The notes below the pieces were generated by a model that had not been told where the DNA came from, did no database searches, and worked only from the letters and a program-made list of their open reading frames with translations. This document shows, in pieces, positions 55,937 through 64,000 of a stretch of DNA of 64,000 nucleotides. Source of the DNA: Anodontia alba (taxonomy: Eukaryota; Mollusca; Bivalvia; Lucinida; Lucinidae); contig OZ024836.1 of NCBI GenBank assembly GCA_964016985.1, positions 42,156,803-42,220,802 on the forward strand, read 5' to 3'. Both the position numbers and the translations under genes were made by a program. Each line of letters begins with the position of its first letter. The stretch's first letter is position 1.

Positions 55937-56489
55937 CTGGGGCGCGTTTGATTTACCTGAATCAGAAACAGTATTCCAAATCATGTTTCTGTTTCAGCGT
56001 TTTATTTGTGCGAAACAGAAACATGATACTGAATCAAGAAAATCATGCTCCACTGATGTTTCAAAGTGAATCAAGTAAATCCAACATGGCGGCAATGAAA
56101 CATACATGAGTGCACTGATGTTTTACTTCAGTGTGAAGAGTGTAATGAGATATTGTACACTACCTCAGTACACTACAGAAGCATTAACAACACCCTTCAC
56201 CTTTGTGCAAATGCTGATAAAAATAACAATTAACCTTCAGATCTTGGGAGTTTAAACTTCCTTATGAAGTCCAGTTGTATTGTAGGCCTATTGTATTGCA
56301 GACGTACTGCAATTATTAACACATCTCATATAACCCAATGTTTACCACCAGTTGTATTAGACTATTGGCATACATTCTGAATCATACTATCAAAACATAG
56401 TGTTTGTAAAGTGACAGAAACATGTTTACGATTACGAAATCATGATTTTGAATCCTGTTTCTGATTCTAGTAAATCAAACGAGCCCCTG
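55937..56489. mobile_element. 553-bp hAT-like MITE
   Basis: The TIRs CTGGGGCGCGTTTGATTTA and (from the right) CAGGGGCTCGTTTGATTTA are followed on both sides by GAATCAGAAACAG. The interior has further inverted AACAGAAACATGAT motifs. It is inserted in the second foldback. No clean TSD was found. Confidence 0.75.
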
Positions 56490-57894
56490 TTTTACATTTT
56501 CGATTGAAATTGTCCAAAGTGTTTCGGAGGAGTCATAAAGATTTTTTTTCTATTTTTAGGTCTGGTGGCCATCTTATTCATTGGAGCGAAGCTGTTTAAG
56601 CTATTTTGGTAGAGAGTCACCTAACAACATCCTTGTGCAGTTTGAGACAGCAATATTCTTGCAAAGTTTGATAGGACTTGTAATGTAATTTTTTTTTTTT
56701 TAGATTTGGTGGCCATATTGTTCAAATGAGCGAAATTGTTTTAGCTTCTTTAGTAGAGAGACACTCTGGCAACATTCTTGTGAAGTTTAATTAAATTGGC
56801 CCAGTGATATGGGAGGAGTTGTCATTTAAAATGTTTGTCTATTTTTAACTCTGGCAGCTGTCTTGTCCATTGGAGCAAAACTGTTTCAACTATTTTGGTT
56901 GAGAGATACCTAAGCAATATGCCTGTGAAGTTCGATTGAAATTGGCTCAATGATATAGGAGATGTTGTCATTTATAGATTTTCTACTTTTAGCTCTTGTT
57001 CACTGTAGCAAAACCATTTTAGCTATTTTAGTAGTGAGTCACCTAGGCAACATTCCTGTAAAGTTCGAATTATCATTTAAAGATTTTTTTCTGTTTTTTT
57101 AGCTCTGGCGGCCATTATTTTCATTGGTGTGGAATAATTTTATCTATTTTCGTAAAGAGGCATATATAAGCAATATCGCTGTGAAGTTGGCTGAAATTGC
57201 CCAGGGTTGTAAGAGAAGTTGTCATTTATGGCAAATTGTTGATGCAGCTCGATGCACGACCTACGATGCACGACGGACATTGACCAATCAAAATTTAGCT
57301 CACAATGAGCACTTCATGCTCGGGAGAGCTGAAAGATATTATAAGCAATATATGAGGAGAAAATGAAGACTTTTGCTAAGTAGCATAAAAAATGGTCTAA
57401 TGGGCACCTGCTCTTTTAACACTCTACAGCCCATTTGACCTTGAAAATAAGGTCAAGGTCACCAAAACTTAGTCATCTTTTTGTCCTATCCCAATGTTGT
57501 ATTCAGGTAAGTTTCAAAATAATTCACTTTTCAGTTTCGGGTAAAGGCTAGATTTTATTGAATTTCAAGATACAAAATTAACAAAAATGGGAGATTTTCA
57601 TAAAAATGTAGATGTAACGTTTTTTTAAAGGGAGGTTAGTGAGATAGGATATTACCTAAGGCATTTGTCTAACAAACAGAGGTAGGTATAACGGGGTGTG
57701 ATATACTTTAAAAGAGAAAAGGTGTTAAAAATGTGGTACTCAGGTTCATACTGAATCACCCCACCCACTTTCATTATCATGTTACTCCAAAACTAGGGCT
57801 TACGTTGCAAAATTTAGTAAATGGGTCATTACAGGTAATGTATCAGCAAAAAATGAAGACTTTTGTTACGGGGCAGGAAAAGGGCCTTATGGAC

Positions 57895-57952
57895 ACCGCA
57901 CCCCATAACCCCCCCACCCCACCCCAACCCCCCCCCGCCCCCACCCCTCCAA
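57895..57952 (+). repeat. C-rich tract at foldback outer end
   Basis: CCCCACCCC-type run matching the G-run at 54169-54187 on the opposite arm. Confidence 0.7.
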
Positions 57953-58183
57953 AAAAAATAGAAAGTGAAACAGCGCTTAAGCTAGCTTTACGGGATCCCA
58001 ACTCTCGCCCTCAGCTTCCAAAATGGTAAACCATGTATTTGTTCTGTCCTTGCGTAACAAGTAAATCGGAGACAAAGCCTTTAATGAAGCAAAGATGAGG
58101 ACTCAACAGAAAACAACCACGTCTTAAACAGGTCTTATTACAAACGCACGTACATGTATATGTTCGTGAGTTACAGTGATACT

Positions 58184-58367
58184 GTGAGTTACAAGGCATG
58201 TATATAACCCAAGGTGGTCGCAGTAAAACAGGGAGATGTCTGCTGTTTTCATTATTTTCCCATATGAAACTGAACCTGGACACATTTCTACAATTTCCAC
58301 TCCTGGACCCAAAATTTGGACCAGTTACTGCGACCACCTTGGGTTATATACATACCTTGTAACTCAC
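58184..58367. mobile_element. 184-bp inverted-repeat element beside the CE3 donor
   Basis: The arms are about 43 bp: GTGAGTTACAAGGCATGTAT, AACCCAAGGTGGTCGCAGTAA and their inverse with one mismatch. The interior (~98 bp) is non-coding. It lies 38 bp beyond the CE3 splice donor, i.e. in what was its intron. Confidence 0.82.
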
Positions 58368-58404
58368 AATGCAGCTTAAATTTGAAATCTAGCAGAATAC
58401 TTAC

Positions 58405-59942
58405 CCGGTCTTGGCGAAATTGGTCCACATCGTTATCATGTATTCGGAATGTTCCCAGTCCCAGTCTGTAGGTTGGTACCCTCGCTCTCCGGCAAATAAT
58501 TCATCACACCGTTAGATTCCTCGAAAAACACGTACTGTATCTCATCACAGTTATTTGGTCTGTTGGCCCTGGAAGGGGCTGGTAATACACGTACAGATGT
58601 AAAATATCAAACATATACATGTACGTGCGTTTGGAAGCTTCAGCCACAGAATGGTGCAGTGAAACAGTCTCAATGAGTGGAATGGAAATATACATGTCGG
58701 AATATAGATCTACTATAACTTGCTCCTACGTTTCTCGACACTGTCAGAATCACTCCAGTCCGTGTACCCGTGCACAATGAGATCTTTGCCTATTCCGGTA
58801 TATCCTCGCCCAATTCCTGTGGCAATGTCAATGTTAACAGTTCTTGCTCGAAAAAGGCCCGATTCGGTTCAAAATTTTCGGGGTCTTCTACCCCAGCAAT
58901 TGGGCTCTTCATAGAGAGACCTTCCTCGGCATTAATACCAGACAAGAAGTCAAGTGTGGCAAAGAAAGAACGACCAGCAGCTGTTATATCTGAATCAATG
59001 CTTAACATCCTTTTTAGCTCAAATTCACCGTCTATAGTTGGAAGAAACGGCATATCAATTCTTAGCAGGCCGTTTGTAAAGTCATTTAATGTTGCGTTAA
59101 GAGTATCAAGTGACGTACGTTCAATACAGTCAGTCAATGGCTTGGATGCGACATCGTCACAGCCAACAAGCTTTCCAAGCAGCTCAGCGTCCTGTTTTGG
59201 GTTTTTGTTTTAGATAGCCCACATTGCTGAAATGCTACCACTCTGTGCAATGGCTCTTTGAAACAGCCCTTGGTTACCTTCAAAGAGGCTATGATAAACA
59301 ACGCTCCCTGCGCCAGCTGATTCTTCAAATATCGTCACCTTACTTGGGTCACCTTCCAAATCCCCAATATTGTCATGAACCCATTTAAAAGCCAAATGCT
59401 GGTCCCAGAGTCCATAATTTCCAAGCGCGTGCTCATCCCCATATTGACAGTCTATAATTGAACGTCACAACAATAACATTACCGTGCGCTGATAACGTAT
59501 CGGAAATGTAGGGATCAGAGGCTCCGCAGAAGAAACCACCTCCATGTAGCCATATCATGACAGCCAGATTTCCCTGATTTCTAGCGGGTACATAAATATT
59601 TAAATTGAGACAGTCCTCCCCTACAAGAATGTCCTCTCGTGTGGTATCTGCGAAAGCTACCAACATCATCTGCAAGCAAACGGTCCCATGCTGTGTAGCT
59701 TTAAATGGTGATACGAATGGCTTCTTAGGGACTGGTTTCTTAAACCTCAGATCATCTACCGGTGCCTCCGCATACGGTATTCCAAAGAACCTGTTAACTT
59801 TCATGCGTCTTCCGTAAGCATTGACTTCTTTAGTTGTTCCAATAATTGTTCCAACTTTTGTTTTAACTGTAGGAGCTCCAGGATTTTCCGATTTTATCCC
59901 TTGCAGGAATACCAAGAAGAAAAACACACCGAGCAGTTTCAT
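58405..59942 (-). pseudogene. Carboxylesterase-like pseudogene CE3 (exon 1 only)
   Basis: Third paralogue, closest to CE1 in sequence. Start (59942), signal peptide (MKLLGVFFFLVFLQGIKS), FFGIPYAEAP, EDCLNLNIY and HGGGF are intact. Lesions in order: a 16-base deletion after YRLSIWG (59432) that shifts frame and removes FLSSE; nucleophile elbow EESAG instead of GxSxG; an in-frame TAA at 59210-59212; a one-base deletion after GEDIPE (58790); another frameshift with stops after EKRRSKL (~58730); and further breaks around the His region, where Asn replaces the catalytic His. Glu in SGINAEEG survives. The last bases before 58405 still read NFAKTG with a GTAAGT donor. No terminal NPNKPTP exon was found downstream. 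Confidence 0.9.
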
Positions 59943-60548
59943 CTTTAGTTGATTTTTGTACTTTCATTGTGCCAGCATATAACTCTTACTTTCTTCAACT
60001 ATCGCAATTACCCTAAATATTCAATTCAGACATAAATATCTGAGCAAACACACTGACGCATGAGTAGCTTGATCAGGATTTATAATGGTTGCTACTCAGC
60101 CAGCATCTTTTGGATATAGCAACCAGAAATAAGGTTCAAGTTTTAGATTATATATGGCAAGAAGTTACACTGGCCTTTTTTATAGGGGTAAATACGGTAC
60201 AAAAATACACCCCGGGTATTTACCAGGACCGCTCAAGGCAAAACCAATCTTATAGCATGCGTAAAGAGATATACAGACTAGCGTGCCCATCAGCGTAGTC
60301 TTGTCAAGGCTTTTCTTTATTATATTTGGATTATTTTAATTGCAGAAAAGTAATGCATGCGCAGCTGGCCTGGATCTTTGCTGTTTGGATACAAGAAACT
60401 GTTGCTTGTTCCACTGCCAGCATATATATGGGCGGCGTTAAGCGAAAAAGTGCCTTCGAGCATGCGCAAAGTGTGCGGATTCAGGTCATTCTGCGCATAC
60501 ACAAAATTTCATCCGGGCCTTTGCTCTCCATTGGATATAATTTATAGT
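59943..60548. other. Upstream flank of CE3, no gene
   Basis: GCATGCGCAGCTGG and GAGCATGCGCAAAG (60357-60475) form a loose inverted pair. A TATA-like AGTTATATGC (minus strand, about 59980) may be the relic CE3 promoter. Confidence 0.4.
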
Positions 60549-60672
60549 ACCCAATAATTCTTGCAGCGGACAGTGGACAGCGAAGGCCGGATCAGACTGC
60601 GCATTCGCGCAGTCTGATCCGGGCCTTCGCTGTCCTTGCATGCCCCGAAGGCACATTTTCACTAAGCGAGGC
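60549..60672. mobile_element. Hairpin MITE with perfect 28-bp stem
   Basis: GGACAGCGAAGGCCGGATCA and GACTGCGC (60575-60602) pair with 60607-60635 around a 4-nt ATTC loop, with one bulged G. The flanks CCAATAATTCTTGCAGCGG and CCCGAAGGCACATTTT match 26310-26407 upstream of CE1. Confidence 0.8.
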
Positions 60673-61154
60673 TCATACTGTGTATGGGTTACAACATGGG
60701 AAATTTAGAAAGGACCCTCAGTAATCGGCCAACAAAACGACCAGAGTAGCATTCGGGGAGTCCCAACGGGACATTGTGATCCGCCTATAAGCTATCGGAC
60801 ACTGTATAATACATTTATGAAAAGAGAAGAGCCAGATCAGAATGGGTGGAATTCGTAGGCTGAGCTGGATTTCCGACGTATCACATGTTGTAAGGTTCAA
60901 ATTCTCAAGTATTCTAGCGCAAATACGCCGCGGTCTAATCAAACTCGTATAACTTATGGATCCTAACAATGGTGGTGTACTTAGATTTTCACCCGACTGT
61001 GTAAATAAAAATACAGAGAAACACTGTAATACGCAGGTACATAAGTTTCTGGGTAGGTTTTAAAATGTCTTCGGCTGGTCAGAAACGAAGATCGAGGTAC
61101 ACTGGTCTCAAAATATTGGATAATTTACAAAATCCGGTGCTATCAAGTTAAAAT
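60673..61154. other. Intergenic, nothing recognised
   Basis: No repeat or gene identified. Confidence 0.4.
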
Positions 61155-61237
61155 ATACCCAGCTAGCATTCTACTTAAATCTATGGCGTCCGATAACGGT
61201 CCAATATATAGATGAAAGTAGAATGCTAGCTGGGTAT
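61155..61237. mobile_element. 83-bp hairpin element (CAGCTAGCATTCTAC), copy 2
   Basis: ATACCCAGCTAGCATTCTAC is exactly inverted at the right end. The interior TAAATCTATGG...TCCGATAACGGTCC is a shortened form of 46907-47016. Confidence 0.85.
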
Positions 61238-61369
61238 AGCTTGTGCAAGACAAAAAATGACGATCATGTCAAACTCCAAGTATGTGGACAATGATGCCAT
61301 TTTTAGCATGAATTACCCAAGGTTTATTCATTTGATTCGTTTAAAGCTTCATATTTGGATAGGGTAAAG

Positions 61370-61560
61370 TCTCCTGTCACAAGAAAATAAACATACTGCT
61401 TTCTGTTTTGAGGATATGTTGTTTTTTTTTTTTTTGTTTTTTTTTTTTTTTTTGTTTTGTTTTTTTTTTATGAATTTAACCTGAAAACTCAAGGTTTAGT
61501 GTACTTAAAATTTGTTAAGTATCAACTGAGCCTCCATAAAATGTTTTCGCGAAATGCAAT
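61370..61560 (+). repeat. Dispersed repeat, shared with 36337-36550
   Basis: Same order of GAAAATAAACATACTGCTTTC, T-tract, AATTTAACCTGAAAACTCAAG and GAGCCTCCATAAAA. Confidence 0.65.
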
Positions 61561-61581
61561 GTATGCATATCGTTTTATATA

Positions 61582-61912
61582 CAGTTGACTCTCGTTATGT
61601 CGACCTCGCTTATCTCGAATAACCGCTTATCTCGAAGTGAAAATCTGGTCCCTGCTTAAAAATGAAAATTTAATAACAGGTAACAAAATATTGTGGAAAA
61701 GAGGAGAAATTGCTCCTAAGGAGCAATTTCTCCTCTTTTCCACAATATTTTCAACATATGTTTAACTTCAAGAGTCCAATTACATATACATTTGTTAAAT
61801 GCGGTTGTTCGATTTATTTTTTCCTCAAGTCTGCAAATCTGATATGTCGAAGTACGGATATCTCGAAGTATTTTTAGAGTCCCTTGGAGTTCGAGATAAC
61901 GAGAGTCGACTG
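61582..61912. mobile_element. 331-bp mariner-like MITE with a perfect central hairpin
   Basis: The TIRs are CAGTTGACTCTCGTTAT and, from the right end, CAGTCGACTCTCGTTAT, with further CTTATCTCGAA-type motifs inside. TA flanks both ends (61580-61581, 61913-61914). The centre (61685-61751) is a perfect inverted repeat: 32-bp arms with a 3-nt TAA loop. No transposase; Tc1/mariner assignment comes from the TA target and the CAGT start. Confidence 0.85.
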
Positions 61913-62134
61913 TACCTACATATCCAGGCTGTCTTCCTATCTCGAAATAAATCGTATACCTTTCCGATGCTAGGGTTAGCAAAAATTGAGTACTGGAGTC
62001 CGCACTAAGACGAATATCGCCACCTTCAAAAGAAAATCAACAATTCAAAATGAAAACATCATTTTTTTTTTTCTCGTCATTTTTTGAAGAAATTATGCCC
62101 TTTGATATCGATAATTCAAATCCTGAGAAGGTGC

Positions 62135-62190
62135 TTATTCTTACTCTTTGTTGCTTTGTGGTTTATTCTACGGGGCGATTTGTTTTAAGT
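62135..62190 (-). repeat. R1 repeat fragment, inverted
   Basis: TTCTTACTCTTTGTTGCTTT and GGTTTATTCTACGGGGCG match the middle of 32690-33140. Confidence 0.55.
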
Positions 62191-62194
62191 TGGC

Positions 62195-63300
62195 GATTGT
62201 GACAATCAAAAAAAGGACCCAAAATCCTCTTTTTGACCTCTAGTGACCCCCAATCATGCCCCCGGGCAACATTTTTGCACCACTGTATTCTGCTCTTTAC
62301 CTTCGATTTGATATGCAACATGGCTATGTTTGTACAAAATGGATTTTGGAACCTTCGGGGCCACACCCCGCTGGCCTAGGGGTTACATCAAAATTCCGAA
62401 TGTGTTCCTCCAGTCTTCATCCATAGAGCTATTACCTAGGACAATTTCAAGGTTCTAGCTCAAAAAGCCTAAGAGGAGTTGTGTGACAATCAAGAAAAGG
62501 ACCCAAAATCCTACTTTTTGACCTCTAGTGACCCCCAGACATGCCCCTGGGGCAAAATTTTGAACCACTGTATTCTACTTTTTACCTTCGATTTGATATG
62601 CAACATGAATATGTTTGTACAAAATGGATTTTGGAACCTTCGGGCCACACCCCGCTGGCCTTGCCCCTAGGGGTTACATCAAAATTCCGAATGTGTTCCT
62701 CCAGTCCTCATCCATAGAGCTATTACCTATGACAGTTTCAAGATTCTAGCTCAAAAAGCCTAAGAGGAGTTGTGTGACAATTTGTTTGTGTTGAGGTTTT
62801 ACGGCCCAGTCAACCCAATGTCAGTCAGTTTACCTAACCACACGTTTACTGGGCAGGCTTAGTCCTCTAAGCGGTTAACCAGTATTGTGCACATTCTTTC
62901 GCAAGAAACTGACAACTGCCCTTCTTGAATCAGCGGAAGGGAGAGAATGACCGTAGAAAATATTTCAATCTCCACGAAAGAATGTTGCCGACCTCGGCGG
63001 GGTTGAACCCGCGACCTCCTGGTCTCCAGTCAGTTGTGTGACAATAATAATAAAAAAAAAAGACCCAAAATCCTACTTTTTGACCTCTAGTGACCTCCAG
63101 ACATGCCCCCGGGGCAAAAATTATGCACCAATGTATTCTACTGATCATTACTTTTAATTTGATGTGCAACATGTTTTGGGGTCACACACCCCTGGCCCCC
63201 AGAGGTTACATCAAAATTCCGAATGTGTTCCTCCAGTCCTCATCCATAGGGCTATTGCCTGTGAAAGTTTCGGGATTCTAGCTTAAATGGTCTAGGAGCA
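62195..63300 (+). repeat. ~290-bp tandem repeat, three copies, one split by a SINE
   Basis: The unit begins GTGTGACAATCAAGAAAAGG, then ACCCAAAATCCTACTTTTTG, ACCTCTAGTGACCCCC, TTTGATATGCAACATG, CAAAATTCCGAATGTGTTCC and ATAGAGCTATTACCT. Copies start near 62199, 62485 and 63033. A SINE (62782-63031) lies at the second-third junction. Confidence 0.9.
62782..63031 (-). mobile_element. tRNA-derived SINE, inverted copy, 14-bp TSD
   Basis: The reverse strand reads GGAGACCAGGAGGTCGCGGG, TTCAACCCCGCCGAGG, then the same body as 18841-19149 and a GTAAAACCTCAACACAAAC tail. The head is truncated: the A box is missing. The direct repeat AGTTGTGTGACAAT flanks it (62768-62781, 63032-63045). Confidence 0.92.
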
Positions 63301-63361
63301 ATGGTGTCAGGTCAAGAAGCAAATGGCAATAACTTAGGGAAGTCTTTTCGATCTTCTGTAC

Positions 63362-63440
63362 AATAATGGTATGTTGCATGTACTCATTAGAATCACCTCG
63401 ACGAGGTAATTCTAATGAGTACACTCAACATAAAATTTCA
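63362..63440. mobile_element. TACTCATTAGAA hairpin element copy
   Basis: TGCATGTACTCATTAGAATC, ACCTCGACGAGGT and AATTCTAATGAGTACACTCA form a short perfect stem with a self-complementary centre. Confidence 0.75.
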
Positions 63441-63449
63441 TATTCATTA

Positions 63450-63690
63450 CGAAAACACGCCTATTCAAATATACTGAAAATTTTACCACCAAAAAAGGAA
63501 AATTTTCAGATAAAAAATTCTGATATTTTTCATATTTCTGCTCAATACATAGATTGTGGGTTCTCATTAGAACCGCCTCGACGAGGCGGTTCTAACGAGT
63601 ACCCACAATCTATGTTTTAAGCAGAAATAAGAAAAATAAAGTATACCCTTGTAAACCCCAGTTTTCTATATAAAAGCGGGGTTTAAGGGG
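63450..63690 (+). mobile_element. 250-bp element with central palindrome, copy C
   Basis: Full match to 11095-11345 and 12645-12890. The palindrome (63527-63636) is the best preserved: CATAGATTGTGGGTTCTCAT, TAGAACCGCCTCG and the inverse, with no loop at the CG|ACG centre. It ends TATAAAAGCGGGGTTTAAGG. Confidence 0.78.
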
Positions 63691-63846
63691 GGGCAAAATT
63701 TCATAATGAAAACGAGAAAATTTCCCTAAATACTCGTATTTGTTCTCTTGAGCTATCGGAAGAATTTCATAGGGACTCAGAAACGAGTTCGAATTAGCCA
63801 TGGTAAACGAGTCATCGGTTTTCGAGCTGTCGAGGTTCGATTGTAA
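63691..63846. mobile_element. Probable right end of a mariner-like MITE
   Basis: GAGCTGTCGAGGTTCGATTG then TA (63843-63844) is the inverse of a CAATCGAACCTCGACAGCTC terminus, like the ends of 36779-37146. The left end is not certain, so the hairpins at 63362 and 63527 may both be inside this element. Confidence 0.55.
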
Positions 63847-63952
63847 ATATAAAAATTCACTTTTTAATGTACATCCCTGTATAGCCTTATTTTCACTTAA
63901 TATTATAAGAGAACATAGGGATCTACATTACCACGTAAAACCCACAAATGAG

Positions 63953-64000
63953 CCGGGGCCCAGCATTTCCTACAAGATTGCATGTACACCGAGCGAATTC
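63953..64000 (+). mobile_element. Start of a second TTTCCTACAAGATTGCAT element, cut by window end
   Basis: GCATTTCCTACAAGATTGCA and CACCGAGCGAA match 48018-48055. The rest is outside the window. Confidence 0.55.

Larger units (their letters stand above)
54163..57950. mobile_element. ~3.8-kb foldback element, diverged arms with tandem repeats
   Basis: The left arm (about 54188-54960) and right arm (about 57220-57895) are inverted copies. Shared blocks: GTGTCCATAAGGCCC, TTTTTTGCTGATACATTAC, GTTTTGGAGTAACAT, TTTTGGTGACCTTGACCTTA, and a GCTCATTGTG...GGTCAATGTCCGTCGTGC segment. The inner parts (54870-55340 and 56530-57190) are inverted arrays of a ~150-bp unit (GGCGGCCAT, TTGGTAGAGAGTCACC, AACATTCCTGTGAAG). 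G-runs lie at both outer ends. The arms differ at many positions, so it is older than 19991-24325. No transposase was seen. Confidence 0.78.

Noticed and set aside
57124..57366. 80-aa plus-strand frame
   Set aside because: Falls within the right arm of the second foldback, whose inverse arm has no corresponding frame.

Overview
This is AT-rich invertebrate nuclear DNA, most likely from a bivalve mollusc. There are no operons, rRNA, true tRNA or CRISPR arrays. The support for a bivalve is indirect: intron-containing type-B carboxylesterases, tRNA-derived SINEs with a bivalve-like 3' tail, Helitron-like elements with ~160-bp core repeats, and very dense hairpin elements. The species cannot be named from the sequence.

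Genes: one family of real genes is visible, a cluster of three carboxylesterase/cholinesterase-like paralogues. CE1 (+, exons 26504-28062 and 35209-35443, 597 aa) keeps Ser, Glu, His and the oxyanion hole. CE2 (+, exons 42079-43637 and 45189-45405, 591 aa) is open and correctly spliced, but its catalytic His is Tyr and its oxyanion motif is HGDGF, so it is probably a pseudoenzyme. CE3 (-, 59942-58405) is a pseudogene with frameshifts, stops and a damaged nucleophile elbow. All three share one phase-2 splice donor after a conserved NF(A/V)KTG motif.

Mobile DNA fills the rest. 0-7 kb: a ~130-bp satellite, a decayed CR1/Jockey-type LINE split by another repeat, and a small foldback. 7-19 kb: a ~170-bp tandem array, palindromic hairpin elements, a ~100-bp satellite, two MITEs and a SINE with clean target-site duplications (TSDs). 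19.8-24.8 kb: a 4.3-kb Foldback/Mutator-like element with long inverted arms made of ~190-bp tandem repeats, inserted with a 9-bp TSD into a Penelope-like reverse transcriptase; removing it restores the reading frame. 28-35 kb (CE1 intron): a 51-bp satellite, an element with hAT-like ends, a ~150-bp array rich in AGGTCA-type half-sites, and a piggyBac-like MITE. 36-47 kb: mariner-like and hAT-like MITEs and many hairpins around CE2. 48-58 kb: three long tandem arrays, one ending like a Helitron, and a second ~3.8-kb foldback carrying a SINE and a hAT-like MITE. 58-64 kb: CE3, more hairpins, a mariner-like MITE with a perfect 32-bp stem, and a ~290-bp tandem repeat interrupted by a SINE.

The most notable items are the stepwise loss of catalytic residues across the esterases, the two foldbacks with tandem-repeat arms, and a dispersed family of TACTCATTAGAA hairpins (at least ten copies). 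Repeat boundaries were set by eye; those tied to TSDs are exact, the others are approximate.
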